This document shows positions 26,918 to 36,272 of a stretch of 64,000 nucleotides of DNA, in pieces (position 1 is the first letter of the stretch; each line of letters starts with the position of its first letter). The position numbers were made by a program, and so were the translations under genes. The notes below the pieces were generated by a model, which searched no databases, was not told the origin of the DNA, and was given only the letters and a program-made list of their open reading frames with translations. The stretch is from Rhodobacteraceae bacterium QY30 (GTDB taxonomy: Bacteria; Pseudomonadota; Alphaproteobacteria; Rhodobacterales; Rhodobacteraceae), in NCBI GenBank assembly GCA_002356635.1, contig CP023454.1, positions 2,650,501-2,714,500 of the forward strand, read 5' to 3'.

Positions 26918-28252
26918 ATGAAGAACTGGCTCCGCAAGCACCCGCAGGTGAGGACGATCCGCGTCGCCGCAGCCGACCTCAACGGTCAGGCGCGGGGGAA
27001 ACGGATCCCGGCCCGCTTTGCCGAAAAGATGGCGACCGACGGGACGCGCTTTCCCTTCTCGGTCCTCAACCTCGACATCTGGGGTGAAGATATCGAAGAC
27101 AGCCCGCTGGTCTTTGAAACCGGCGATGCCGACGGCATCCTGAAGCCCACCGAACGCGGCTTCATGCCCATGCCCTGGCTGGAAGCGCCGACCGCGCTTT
27201 TGCCGATCTGGATGTTCCACGAAGATGGTCGCCCCTATGAAGGCGACCCGCGCCAGGCGCTGGCGGCGGTCGTCAACCGCTACAAGACGCTTGGCCTGAC
27301 CCCGGTCGTCGCGATGGAGCTGGAGTTCTTCCTGATCGACGACAGCGGCAAGACCCTGCAAGTGCCATCGAGCCCAAGGTCGGGCAAGCGGCGCAAGGCG
27401 GCCGAGATCCTGTCGATCCGGGCGCTTGACGCCTTCGATACCTTCTTCACCGATCTGTACGACGCCTGCGAGGCGATGGACATTCCCGGCGACACCGCCA
27501 GTTCCGAAGCGGGTCTGGGCCAGTTCGAAATCAACCTGATGCATCAGGATGATGCCATGCGCGCCGCAGACGACGCCTGGCTGTTCAAGATGCTGGTCAA
27601 AGGTCTGGCCCGTCGCCACGGCTTTGCCGCCAGCTTCATGTCCAAACCCTATCCGGAATACTCCGGCAACGGGCTGCACACGCATTTTTCGGTGCTGGAC
27701 AAGCACGGCAACAACATCTTCTCGAACGGCGGGCCGGAAGGGTCCGAAGTTCTGCGCCATGCCATCGCGGGATGCCTTCATGCGATGTATGACAGCACGC
27801 TGGTCTTTGCGCCGCACGCCAACAGCTTCGAACGGCTGGTGCCCGACGCACATGCCCCGAACGCGATCTGCTGGGCCTATGAAAACCGAACCTCGGCCAT
27901 CCGCGTGCCGTCGGGCAACCCGGCGGCGCGGCGGATCGAACACCGCACTGCGGGGGGTGACGTGAACCCCTACCTGATGCTGACGGCGATCCTTGGCGCG
28001 GCCCTGATCGGGATCGAGGAAAAGATGGAGGCGCCGGCGCCGATCACCGGCAACGCCTATGCGATGGACCTGCCCCTGATCCCCGACACCTGGGAAAAGG
28101 CCATCGACGTCTTCGAGCACAGCATCATCATGCCGCGCATCTTTTCAAAGGAACTGATCCGCAACCTGGTGATGACCAAGCGGCAGGAGCTGCATTACAT
28201 GGCAGAACTGAGCCCGACGGAACAGACCGAGATCTACCTCGATACCGTCTGA
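26918..28252 (+). CDS. Glutamine synthetase family protein (gamma-glutamylamine ligase type, PuuA-like)
   Basis: The 444-residue protein has the beta-grasp and catalytic GS domains. Recognisable are AMELEFFLID near residue 132, GLGQFEINL near 200 and the GNGLHTHFS motif near 248, all part of the ATP/glutamate active site. It lacks the usual adenylylation segment of housekeeping GlnA. By family and context it probably ligates glutamate to an amine. A second, related gene follows at 29106. The start ATG has ggtgag upstream. Confidence 0.88.
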   Translation: MKNWLRKHPQVRTIRVAAADLNGQARGKRIPARFAEKMATDGTRFPFSVLNLDIWGEDIEDSPLVFETGDADGILKPTERGFMPMPWLEAPTALLPIWMFHEDGRPYEGDPRQALAAVVNRYKTLGLTPVVAMELEFFLIDDSGKTLQVPSSPRSGKRRKAAEILSIRALDAFDTFFTDLYDACEAMDIPGDTASSEAGLGQFEINLMHQDDAMRAADDAWLFKMLVKGLARRHGFAASFMSKPYPEYSGNGLHTHFSVLDKHGNNIFSNGGPEGSEVLRHAIAGCLHAMYDSTLVFAPHANSFERLVPDAHAPNAICWAYENRTSAIRVPSGNPAARRIEHRTAGGDVNPYLMLTAILGAALIGIEEKMEAPAPITGNAYAMDLPLIPDTWEKAIDVFEHSIIMPRIFSKELIRNLVMTKRQELHYMAELSPTEQTEIYLDTV

Positions 28253-28329
28253 CCAGAAATAACCGGTGCCCCTCTTGCACGTTTGGGGGGGCATCGACTA
28301 GCTAGGTGGAAAGAAACCAGCAGGCCCCC

Positions 28330-29010
28330 ATGCGGATCGGCATCCTTCAGACCGGACAGTCCCCAGACGCGCTTCGCGACACGATGGGCGATTATCCTGC
28401 GTTCTTTGAACGCTTGCTGGCAGGCCGCGGGCTGGAATTTCGCTCTTTCCATGTCGAGGCGATGGAGTTTCCGCAGTCCGTCCATGATTGCGACGGCTGG
28501 CTGATCACCGGGTCGCGCCATGGCGCCTATGAAGACCACGCCTTCATCCCGAAGCTTGAGGATTTCGTGCGCGAAGCCTATGCGGCCAAGGTGCCGCTGG
28601 TCGGCATCTGTTTCGGCCACCAGATCATCGCACAGGCCCTGGGCGGCAAGGTCGAACGCCATACCGGCGGCTGGGCCGTCGGACCGCAGACCTATGACTT
28701 TGACGGTGACCGGATCGTCATGAATGCCTGGCATCGTGACCAGGTGACGGAACGTCCCGCTGATGCCGAAGTCGTTGGCTGCAACGATTTTTGTGAAAAC
28801 GCCGCGCTGGTGTATGGTGACCGGGCCTTCACCGTGCAGGCGCACCCCGAATTCCGGGACGAATTCATCGATGGATTGCTGACCCACCGCGCCCCCGGCG
28901 TGGTCCCGCAAGAGGTCATGGAGGCGGCCCGCGCGAAGCTGGGCCGTGAGAATGATTCCATCCGGGTCGCGGACCGGATTGCCGATTTCTTCCTGAAACC
29001 GCGCGACTGA
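28330..29010 (+). CDS. Class I glutamine amidotransferase-like protein
   Basis: The 226-residue protein is a stand-alone class I glutamine amidotransferase domain. The nucleophile lies in GICFGHQ (Cys94) and the His/Glu pair in AHPEF (His172, Glu174). Its GICFGHQ elbow differs from the GICRG of E. coli PuuD, so it belongs to the GuaA-like branch rather than Peptidase_C26. Placed between two gamma-glutamyl ligase genes, it probably hydrolyses a gamma-glutamyl amide, but this is inferred from context. The ATG at 28330 starts the first beta strand. Confidence 0.85.
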   Translation: MRIGILQTGQSPDALRDTMGDYPAFFERLLAGRGLEFRSFHVEAMEFPQSVHDCDGWLITGSRHGAYEDHAFIPKLEDFVREAYAAKVPLVGICFGHQIIAQALGGKVERHTGGWAVGPQTYDFDGDRIVMNAWHRDQVTERPADAEVVGCNDFCENAALVYGDRAFTVQAHPEFRDEFIDGLLTHRAPGVVPQEVMEAARAKLGRENDSIRVADRIADFFLKPRD

Positions 29011-29105
29011 CCCCTTGGGGGTCAACCACAGACCGGGATTACCGGCACCGGCATCGCCGCTTTCAAAGACCAAGACGTCAACCCAAGACAACCAAAGTGT
29101 GACTC

Positions 29106-30467
29106 ATGTCCGACTGGACCAACAAGCTGCCCGAAGCCGCGCGCGAACACCTGTCCGGCCGCCGCATCGACGAAGTCGAATGCATCGTCCCGGACATCGC
29201 CGGTGTGGCCCGGGGCAAGGCGATGCCCGCGTCGAAATTCGCCAAGCAGTCAAGCTTCTTCCTGCCGAATTCGATCTTCCTCCAGACCATCACCGGCGAA
29301 TGGGCCGATAACCCGCTGGGCGGCTTCACCGAACCCGACATGGTTCTGACGCCCGATTTCTCGACCGCCTCGGTGGCGCCGTGGGCGGCCGAACCGACCT
29401 TGATGGTCATCCATGATGCCTATGACCAGACCGGCACCCCGATGCCCGTGGCGCCAAGGAACGTGCTGAAACGCGTGGTCGAGCTTTACCGTGCCGAAGG
29501 GCTGACCCCGATTGTCGCCCCCGAGATGGAGTTCTTCCTGGTCGCCCGCAACACCGACCCGAACCAACCGATCATCCCGCCGATGGGCCGATCCGGGCGG
29601 CGGGCGGCGGCCAAACAGGCTTATTCCATGTCTGCGGTCGACGAATACGGCAAGGTGATCGACGATATCTACGATTTCGCCGAGGCGCAGGGGTTCGAGA
29701 TCGACGGAATCCTGCAGGAAGGCGGCGCGGGCCAGCTGGAACTGAACCTGAGCCATGGCGATCCGGTCGAATTGGCCGATCAGATCTTCTACTTCAAGCG
29801 CCTGATCCGCGAAGCCGCGCTGCGCCACGACTGCTTTGCCACCTTCATGGCCAAGCCCATCGAGGGCGAGCCGGGGTCGGCCATGCACATCCATCAGTCG
29901 GTGATCGACAGCCGCACGGGAAAGAACATCTTCGCCGACCGTAAGGAAGACACGCCCGCGTTTTCGCATTTCATCGCCGGGATGCAGACCTACCTGCCAG
30001 CGGTGATCGCGCTGCTGGCGCCCTATGTGAACAGCTACCGCCGCTATGTCCCGGACTTCGCCGCGCCGATCAACCTGGAATGGGGCCGCGACAACCGCAC
30101 CACGGGCCTGCGGGTGCCGGTCAGCGACCACAAGGGCCGCCGTCTGGAAAACCGGCTGCCGGGAATGGACTGCAACCCCTACCTTGGCCTCGCGGCGTCG
30201 CTGGTCTGCGGCTATCTGGGCCTGAAGGACCAGAAGATGCCGCGCCCGGAATGCGTGGGCGATGCCTACACCTCGGGTTCGGGCCTGGATGAGCTGCCTT
30301 TGAACCTGGGCGATGCACTGGACCTGTTTTCCGAGGCCGAAGCCGTACAGGAGGCGCTGGGACGGGAGTTCTGTCAGGTCTACGAATCGGTCAAGCGCAA
30401 CGAATACAAGGAATTCCTGCAGGTCATCAGCCCGTGGGAACGGGAACACCTGCTGCTGAACGTGTGA
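29106..30467 (+). CDS. puuA: Glutamine synthetase family protein, second copy (PuuA-like)
   Basis: The 453-residue protein is a second gamma-glutamyl ligase of the GS family. It starts with DIAGVARGKAMPA near residue 32, where GS paralogs of this type have a short beta-grasp domain, followed by APEMEFFLVA near 140, GAGQLELNLSHGD near 205 and GSAMHIHQSV near 257. The family member in E. coli makes gamma-glutamylputrescine from putrescine and glutamate. It ends 3 bases before the PuuB-like oxidase gene, which supports that role. Confidence 0.88.
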   Translation: MSDWTNKLPEAAREHLSGRRIDEVECIVPDIAGVARGKAMPASKFAKQSSFFLPNSIFLQTITGEWADNPLGGFTEPDMVLTPDFSTASVAPWAAEPTLMVIHDAYDQTGTPMPVAPRNVLKRVVELYRAEGLTPIVAPEMEFFLVARNTDPNQPIIPPMGRSGRRAAAKQAYSMSAVDEYGKVIDDIYDFAEAQGFEIDGILQEGGAGQLELNLSHGDPVELADQIFYFKRLIREAALRHDCFATFMAKPIEGEPGSAMHIHQSVIDSRTGKNIFADRKEDTPAFSHFIAGMQTYLPAVIALLAPYVNSYRRYVPDFAAPINLEWGRDNRTTGLRVPVSDHKGRRLENRLPGMDCNPYLGLAASLVCGYLGLKDQKMPRPECVGDAYTSGSGLDELPLNLGDALDLFSEAEAVQEALGREFCQVYESVKRNEYKEFLQVISPWEREHLLLNV

Positions 30468-30470
30468 CGC

Positions 30471-31772
30471 ATGGACCTCTTGTCCGCGAATGACCGGCCG
30501 GGCCAGTACCCGGCCAGCTACTACGCCGCGACCGCGACCCCCACGCCGCATCGCCCGCAGCTTCGGGGCGCGGCGCGCGCCGATGTCTGCATCGTCGGGG
30601 GCGGCTACACCGGCCTGTCGGCCGCCCTGCACCTGGCCGAGCGGGGGTTCGATGTGGTGGTCCTGGAAGCGCACCGCGTGGGTTTTGGCGCTTCGGGTCG
30701 GAACGGCGGACAGGTCGGCTCGGGGCAACGGCTGGAGCAGGACGTGCTGGAGCGGATGGCGGGGCGCGAAAATGCCCGCCGTCTGTGGGATCTGTCGCAA
30801 GAGGCGAAGGCGCTGGTCCGGGGGCTGATCGACAGGCACCGGATGCCCGTGACCTTTCATCCCGGCATCGTCCATGCCTGCCTGTCCGAGGCCGAGGTGC
30901 GCCACGCCCATGCTGCGGCGGAAAGGCTGGCGCGGGATTACAGCTATGACCAGATCACCCCTCTGGACCGGGATGGGCTTGCCGCCATCCTGCCTTCGCC
31001 CGCCTACAAGGGCGGCGACGTCGACCGCGGTGCAGGGCATCTGCATCCGCTGAATTTCGCCCTCGGTCTGGCCGAAGCGGCCACGGCGGCAGGTGCGCGG
31101 ATCCACGAAACCTCGCGCGTGCACCACATCCGGCATGGCGCACGCCCCATTGTCCAGACCGGGCAGGGCCGGGTCGAGTGTGATCACGTGATCCTTGCGG
31201 GGAACGGCTATCTGGGCCACCTGGACATGCAGGTTGGGGCCCGGGTCATGCCGATCAACAACTTCATCGTCGCGACAGAACCCCTGGGCGCGGATGCGGC
31301 GCGGGTGCTGCGCGAACCGGTGGCGGTGGCCGATACGCGCTTCGTAGTCAATTACTGGCGCCTGTCCGAAGATAACCGGCTGCTGTTTGGCGGGGGCGAA
31401 AGCTATGGCTACCGCTTCCCCGACATCATCAGAACGGTGCGAAAACCGATGCTGGAAATCTATCCGCATCTGAAGGACGCCCGGATCGACTACGCCTGGG
31501 GCGGGACGCTGGCCATCACCATGAACCGGATGCCCTGCTTTCTGCGGGTGGCTCCGAACATCCTGTCGGCCTCGGGCTATTCCGGGCATGGGGTAGCGAT
31601 GGCGACCATGGCGGGGAAGATCCTGGCCGAAGCCCTGGCGGGCCAGGCCGAACGGTTCGACCTGATGGCGGGCCTGCCCATGCCGCGCTTCCCGGGCGGG
31701 GTGGCGATGCGCTGGCCGCTGCTGGTTCTGGCGATGACCTGGTTTTCGCTCCGGGACCGGCTGGGGGTGTGA
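30471..31772 (+). CDS. puuB: FAD-dependent oxidoreductase, gamma-glutamylputrescine oxidase type
   Basis: The 433-residue protein is a DAO-type flavoenzyme. The FAD-binding motif VCIVGGGYTGLSAALHLAE lies at about residues 38-56, followed by VLEAHRVGFGASGRNGGQVG, typical of PuuB and related oxidases. It would oxidise a gamma-glutamylamine to the aldehyde with release of H2O2 and ammonia. The translation start is 3 bases after the PuuA-like gene. No aldehyde dehydrogenase (PuuC) lies in the window, so the next step must be encoded elsewhere. Confidence 0.87.
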   Translation: MDLLSANDRPGQYPASYYAATATPTPHRPQLRGAARADVCIVGGGYTGLSAALHLAERGFDVVVLEAHRVGFGASGRNGGQVGSGQRLEQDVLERMAGRENARRLWDLSQEAKALVRGLIDRHRMPVTFHPGIVHACLSEAEVRHAHAAAERLARDYSYDQITPLDRDGLAAILPSPAYKGGDVDRGAGHLHPLNFALGLAEAATAAGARIHETSRVHHIRHGARPIVQTGQGRVECDHVILAGNGYLGHLDMQVGARVMPINNFIVATEPLGADAARVLREPVAVADTRFVVNYWRLSEDNRLLFGGGESYGYRFPDIIRTVRKPMLEIYPHLKDARIDYAWGGTLAITMNRMPCFLRVAPNILSASGYSGHGVAMATMAGKILAEALAGQAERFDLMAGLPMPRFPGGVAMRWPLLVLAMTWFSLRDRLGV

Positions 31773-31892
31773 TCCGGGCCGAACCCTTCACGCCATGTTG
31801 CGTTCCGGCCCCGAATTCGGCGGCGCACTGCCGCCGGATGTGCAGGCGTCATGGTGTTTTTGCACAAGCTGCGCTAAGACGAAACGACCACC

Positions 31893-33119
31893 ATGGGGAC
31901 AGACAGGCAAATGGCCAAAGACGAAGTGACGGCACGACAGGCTCCGAATGTCTATGACGCGGAGCCGATCCCTGAATCCGCCCGCGCCGAAATCGAGCGG
32001 CTGCTGGCGTCCGGGGATCTGTTCCGCTACACCGCGCCGTCGGGGGCGCCGGTGGCGCTTCTGGAAAAGGAATTTGCCGAATACCTCGGGTCGCGCTACG
32101 CGCTGGCGGTGTCCTCCTGTTCGGCGGCATTGTTCCTGTCGCTGAAGGCGCTGGACCTGCCCCGCGGCGCGCGTGTCCTGATCCCGGCCTTCACCTTCGC
32201 CGCCGTGCCGTCCGCCGTGCTGCACGCCGACTGCACCCCGGTGCTGTGCGAAGTCGGTGACAGTTTCCGCATCGACATGGCCGATTTCGAAACAAAGCTC
32301 GGCCAGGACATTTCGGCCGTGCTGATCAGCCACATGCGGGGCCATACCTCGGACATGGATGCGATCCTGCGGCTTTGCGATGCCCGCGGCATCCCCGTGA
32401 TCGAGGACGCCGCCCATTCGCTGGCGACCCGCTGGAACGGCCGCAAGATCGGCACCCTGGGCAAGATCGGCTGCTTCTCGTTCCAGTCCTACAAGCTGGT
32501 CAATGCCGGCGAAGGCGGGATGCTGGTCACCGATGACCCGGAAATCGCGGCGCGCGCCGTGATCATGTCGGGCGCCTACGAGCATAACTGGAAGAAGCAC
32601 CCTGGGCTTCAGAACAGCTACCACATCTGGCAGAACCGCCTGCCACTTTACAACATGCGGATGCAGAACCTGTCGGCGGCGGTGATCCGGCCGCAGATCC
32701 CGCTGATCGACGACCGCGCCGCGCGCGGCCTTGAAAACCACGATTACGTCGCTGCCCGGCTGTCGTCGTCGCCCTATTTCGTGGTGCCGCCAGCCCTGCC
32801 GCAGGAGACCCGCGCGCCGGACTCGTTGCAGTTCAACCTGCGGGGCTTTGCGCGTGACGAAGATGTGCTGGCCTTCCAGTCGGCGGCGCAGGCCGAAGGC
32901 ATCACGATCCAGGTCTTCGGGCTGAGCCAGGACAACGCCCGTGCCTTCTGGAACTGGAAGTTCCTGGGTGACACGCAGCCCGACCTGCCGCTGACCCGCG
33001 CCATGCTGATGCGCGCCTGCGACCTGCGCCTGCCTGCGCGTCTGGACCGCGAAGAACTGGATTATATCGCCGATGCGTTGATCGCCGCGGCCGAACGGGT
33101 GCGGCAAAAGGCGGCCTGA
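31893..33119 (+). CDS. DegT/DnrJ/EryC1/StrS family PLP-dependent aminotransferase
   Basis: The 408-residue protein is a type I fold PLP enzyme of the DegT family. The pattern IPAFTFAAVPSAVLHAD (about 97-113), VIEDAAHSLATRWNG (169-183) and the PLP lysine in FQSYKLVNAGEGG (Lys201) are clear. Such enzymes normally aminate sugar nucleotides, yet no sugar-nucleotide genes lie nearby; the neighbours are amine-catabolism genes. ATGs at 31893 and 31911 are both possible starts. Separated by 120 bases from the oxidase gene, it could be the last member of that transcript or independent. Confidence 0.85.
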   Translation: MGTDRQMAKDEVTARQAPNVYDAEPIPESARAEIERLLASGDLFRYTAPSGAPVALLEKEFAEYLGSRYALAVSSCSAALFLSLKALDLPRGARVLIPAFTFAAVPSAVLHADCTPVLCEVGDSFRIDMADFETKLGQDISAVLISHMRGHTSDMDAILRLCDARGIPVIEDAAHSLATRWNGRKIGTLGKIGCFSFQSYKLVNAGEGGMLVTDDPEIAARAVIMSGAYEHNWKKHPGLQNSYHIWQNRLPLYNMRMQNLSAAVIRPQIPLIDDRAARGLENHDYVAARLSSSPYFVVPPALPQETRAPDSLQFNLRGFARDEDVLAFQSAAQAEGITIQVFGLSQDNARAFWNWKFLGDTQPDLPLTRAMLMRACDLRLPARLDREELDYIADALIAAAERVRQKAA

Positions 33120-33132
33120 AGGCCGCCCACCC

Positions 33133-33705
33133 TTACAGTTTCGACAGCTTGCTTTGAAGCTCTGCAAGCTGCTTCTTGATCTGCGTCAGTTCGTCCGTGT
33201 CACGGTCCTTGCTGCGCGGCGTGTTGTCATCCTCCATCGCCGGGCCGGAGGAGCCGCTGATCTGCGGCCAGCCGGCCATCAGCGATTTAAGGAAGGCCTG
33301 CTGCTGGCGCTGCATCTCGGCAAAGCCCGGCATTGAGGCCATCGGATTCGGCAGGGCGGTCAGGTTTTCCATCATCTTAGACTGGCCTTCACGCAGCATC
33401 TCGAAGCTGGCGGCCAGGAACTGCGGCACCACCGACTGCGCCTGCGTGGTATAGCTGCGCACCAGATCGGTCAGCACGTCCACCGGCAGGACGTTTTCGC
33501 CGCGGCTTTCGTGTTCGGCGATGATTTGCAGCAGATACTGACGCGTCAGGTCATCGCCGCTTTTCAGATCGATGATCTGCACTTCACGGCCTTCTCGGAT
33601 GAAGGCGGCGATGTCTTCAAGCGTCACATAGTCGCTGGTTTCAGTGTTGTAGAGCCTCCGGCTTGCATAACGCTTGATCAGCAGCGGCTTCTTGTCGTCG
33701 GCCAT
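33133..33705 (-). CDS. phaR: Polyhydroxyalkanoate synthesis repressor PhaR
   Basis: The 190-residue protein starts with KPLLIKRYASRRLYNTETSDYVTLEDIA, the PHB/PHA accumulation regulator DNA-binding domain (about 8-70), followed by a second conserved domain (LDLVRSYTTQAQ region) and a polar tail with a Gln/Leu heptad-like end. PhaR binds DNA and PHA granules and controls phasin and synthase expression. A motif shared with the phaP and phaC upstream regions precedes its own start, which implies autoregulation. Confidence 0.95.
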   Translation of the reverse strand: MADDKKPLLIKRYASRRLYNTETSDYVTLEDIAAFIREGREVQIIDLKSGDDLTRQYLLQIIAEHESRGENVLPVDVLTDLVRSYTTQAQSVVPQFLAASFEMLREGQSKMMENLTALPNPMASMPGFAEMQRQQQAFLKSLMAGWPQISGSSGPAMEDDNTPRSKDRDTDELTQIKKQLAELQSKLSKL

Positions 33706-33730
33706 CCGGTTCCCCCCAGCGATCTTTTCG

Positions 33731-33741
33731 GCAGTGCAGCA
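33731..33741 (-). promoter_or_regulatory. Candidate PhaR operator upstream of phaR
   Basis: The minus strand reads TGCTGCACTGC, the same 11-mer as upstream of phaC and one base different from that upstream of phaP. It lies about 26 bases before the phaR start. TGC-rich recognition is known for Paracoccus PhaR; the assignment is by repetition across the locus. Confidence 0.6.
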
Positions 33742-33764
33742 AGCTTACGCAGCGGGGAACAAAA

Positions 33765-33803
33765 CACAACAAAAAGAAAAGGGCAGTCCATGGACTGCCC
33801 TTC
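33765..33803 (-). terminator. Rho-independent terminator of phaP
   Basis: A perfect 20-base palindrome GGGCAGTCCATGGACTGCCC (33781-33800) is followed on the minus strand by CTTTTCTTTTTGTTG. It ends the leftward phaP transcript before the phaR promoter region. Confidence 0.88.
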
Positions 33804-33864
33804 CCTCGTCTCGGGATCACTGGGACCAATCAGATCACTGATTACGCCCCCGAACCGACCTGGA

Positions 33865-34323
33865 TCAGTTCACCGCGGCAGCGGCCGAGGTCGCCTTTTT
33901 CGCGGCGGCGGTCACTTCGGTGGTCGCCTTCTTGACAGCGGCGGTCGCGTCTTCCTGCATGTCCTTGCCGGCGGCCAGCATCAGCTCGACGGTTTCCATC
34001 TGCACTTTCTTCGCGACTTCAGCAAAGGCAGCCATGTTTTCGGCGGCCATTTCGGCGGTGGCCGAAGCAAAGTCCGACAGCGCCTTGGTGTAATCGGCCG
34101 GCTCTTCCTTGACCTTGGTCAGGGTGCTGACTTTCGCCAGCGTGTCACGGGTCCACTTGGACGAGATTTCGTGCGATTTCTCGGCGGCTTCCAGGGCCAC
34201 TTTCGCGAACTTCTCGCCGAAGGCGGCCGAGTTGCGGAACGCGTCCTGGACGGCATGCGCGTCCACCGGGAACGACGACATCATGTCTTGCATAACTTTG
34301 GTGAAGTCCTGGGTCTTGGCCAT
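33865..34323 (-). CDS. phaP: Phasin
   Basis: The 152-residue protein is a phasin that coats polyhydroxyalkanoate granules. It is almost entirely helical, begins MAKTQDFTKVMQDMMSSFPVD and has the phasin-domain pattern with amphipathic helices, ending in a Lys/Ala-rich tail (KKATSAAAAVN). The ATG at 34323 is preferred over a TTG two codons upstream because of ggagag at ideal spacing. It has its own promoter with an embedded PhaR-type site and its own terminator, as expected for a strongly expressed granule protein. Confidence 0.93.
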   Translation of the reverse strand: MAKTQDFTKVMQDMMSSFPVDAHAVQDAFRNSAAFGEKFAKVALEAAEKSHEISSKWTRDTLAKVSTLTKVKEEPADYTKALSDFASATAEMAAENMAAFAEVAKKVQMETVELMLAAGKDMQEDATAAVKKATTEVTAAAKKATSAAAAVN

Positions 34324-34387
34324 ATCCAACTCTCCGTTTGCGGATCAGGTTGCGGGGCTTCGAACACCATGCCCTGCTTGTGCAACA

Positions 34388-34416
34388 GAGATACATTCTG
34401 CGGTGCAGCATTTCAA
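34388..34416 (-). promoter_or_regulatory. phaP promoter with PhaR-type operator in the spacer
   Basis: On the minus strand TTGAAA (34416-34411) and TATCTC (34393-34388) are 17 bases apart. The spacer holds CTGC-N3-GCAG at 34398-34408 (minus strand TGCTGCACCGC at 34410-34400). Bound repressor there would block RNA polymerase directly. Confidence 0.65.
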
Positions 34417-34460
34417 GTTTTTTCGCGCCGCGCCGCAGAATTTTCATCTTGCAAAGAAAA

Positions 34461-36260
34461 TCAGAGGGTTGGAACTTCCCTTACGTAAAGTCCTGGCGCG
34501 GATTCCAGCACGGGATGCGCCGAATCGCCCACCGGACGGGCGGCCGTCATCGCCCCGGACTTGGCCGCCAGCCAGGCCCCCCAGCGCGGCCACCAGCTTC
34601 CGGCGTGGCGCTCGGCCCCGGCCTTCCACTCCTCGGGCGTCGTCGGCCAGGCGGCGTTGGTGTAATGGCCATACTTGTCCTTCGTCGGCGGGTTGATGAT
34701 CCCCGCCACATGGCCGCTTTCAGACAGGATGAAAGTCTTGTCGGTCGATGCCATGTGCTCGATCCCGGTGTAGGAGGCGCGCCAGCCCGCAATGTGATCG
34801 GTTTCGCAGGCGACGGCGCACAGCGGAACCTGGATATCGGCCAGCGACACCGTGGTGCCGCCGATTTCGAAGTCCGCCTTCATCAGCCCGTTGCCCTGGC
34901 AAAGCCCGCGCAGGTATTCGACCGCCATCCGGGCCGGCAGGTTGGTCCCGTCGCCGTTCCAGTACAGCAGGTCGAATGCCGGGGGTGCCTCGCCCAGCAG
35001 ATAGCTGCGGACGGCGGGGGTGTAGATCAGATCGTTCGAGCGGAGGTACGAGAACGTCCGGCTCATGTAGTATTTGTCCAGGAAGCCCGACCGGCGCACC
35101 TCGGCCTCGATGCCGTTCAGGAAACCTTCGTCCAGGAACACCCCCACCTCGCCCGGGTCAGAGAAATCGGTCAGCGTGGTCAGGAAGGTAGCCGAGTTCA
35201 CCGACTTGTCCCCCCGCTGCTTCATCAGCGAAAGCGTCAGCGAAAGCGTCGTTCCGGCGATGCAGTAGCCGACCGCGTTGACCTTCTTCTGGCCGGTGAT
35301 GCGCTTGGCCTCGTTGATGGCAGTCAGGTAGCCTTCCTCGATGTATTCGATCAGGCCGACATCGGCATAGCTGCGGTCCGGATTCTTCCAGCTGACCACG
35401 AACAGCGTGAAACCCTGGTCCACGATCCATTTGATCAGGCTGTTTTCCGGCTTCAGGTCCATGATGTAGAACTTGTTGATCCAGGGCGGGAAGATCACCA
35501 GCGGGATCGCGTGAACCTTTTCCGTCGTGGGCTTGTACTGGATCAGTTCGAACATGCGGTTGCGGAAGACCACCGCGCCTTCGGTGGTCGCGATGTTGCT
35601 GCCCAGGGTGAAGGCGTCGCGGTCGGCCAGCGACACCAGAAGGCCGCCATCGCTGGTTTCCAGGTCGCGCACCAGGTTCTCAAGCCCGCGCACCAGGCTT
35701 TCGCCTTCGGTCTTCACGGCCTTTTCCAGCGCATCGGGGTTGGTGCCAAGGAAGTTCGTCGGCGCCATCATGTTCAGGATCTGATCGGTGAAGTAGGTCA
35801 GCCGCTTACGGTCGGCCGCGTCCAGACCTTCGATGTCGGCCACGGCCTTCTGCATGGCCTGCGACTGCATCAGATATTGCTGTTTGACGAAGTTGAAATA
35901 GGGGTGGGTTTCCCACAGCGGATTGGCAAAGCGGCGGTCCTTCGGCGTGTTGTCCGTGGCCGGTTCCAGCTTGCCATGCGCCAGGACCTGCTGCGCCTCG
36001 ATGAAATGCTTCAGCGCCTGGCCCCAGTAGTTGACCTGCTGCTCGACGATCTTGGCGGGGTTGTGGATCGCGTCGGCCCACCAGGCGGCCGAAGCCTTCA
36101 GCGCCAGATCCGGCCCAGGTCCTTCCAGCGCCGCGCTGGTCGCGCGCTTGCTGGCCATGGCCTTCACCAGCCGCTGGGACAGTTCCTCGATCCTGGAAAG
36201 ATTGGCGTTAAGCTTCTCCAGGTCTGGGGAACCTGCATCCGAAACTGTTGTTTTATTCAT
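34461..36260 (-). CDS. phaC: Class I polyhydroxyalkanoate synthase
   Basis: The 599-residue enzyme polymerises (R)-3-hydroxyacyl-CoA into PHA at the granule surface. The lipase-like box GYCIAG holds the catalytic Cys333; the aspartate and histidine expected later are in the VACETDHIAGW and SESGHVAGI segments. Length is standard for class I. The N-terminal about 190 residues are the synthase-specific domain. It starts with gggggaagc upstream, is divergent from phaZ and is followed by phaP. Confidence 0.97.
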   Translation of the reverse strand: MNKTTVSDAGSPDLEKLNANLSRIEELSQRLVKAMASKRATSAALEGPGPDLALKASAAWWADAIHNPAKIVEQQVNYWGQALKHFIEAQQVLAHGKLEPATDNTPKDRRFANPLWETHPYFNFVKQQYLMQSQAMQKAVADIEGLDAADRKRLTYFTDQILNMMAPTNFLGTNPDALEKAVKTEGESLVRGLENLVRDLETSDGGLLVSLADRDAFTLGSNIATTEGAVVFRNRMFELIQYKPTTEKVHAIPLVIFPPWINKFYIMDLKPENSLIKWIVDQGFTLFVVSWKNPDRSYADVGLIEYIEEGYLTAINEAKRITGQKKVNAVGYCIAGTTLSLTLSLMKQRGDKSVNSATFLTTLTDFSDPGEVGVFLDEGFLNGIEAEVRRSGFLDKYYMSRTFSYLRSNDLIYTPAVRSYLLGEAPPAFDLLYWNGDGTNLPARMAVEYLRGLCQGNGLMKADFEIGGTTVSLADIQVPLCAVACETDHIAGWRASYTGIEHMASTDKTFILSESGHVAGIINPPTKDKYGHYTNAAWPTTPEEWKAGAERHAGSWWPRWGAWLAAKSGAMTAARPVGDSAHPVLESAPGLYVREVPTL

Positions 36261-36272
36261 GCTTCCCCCATA

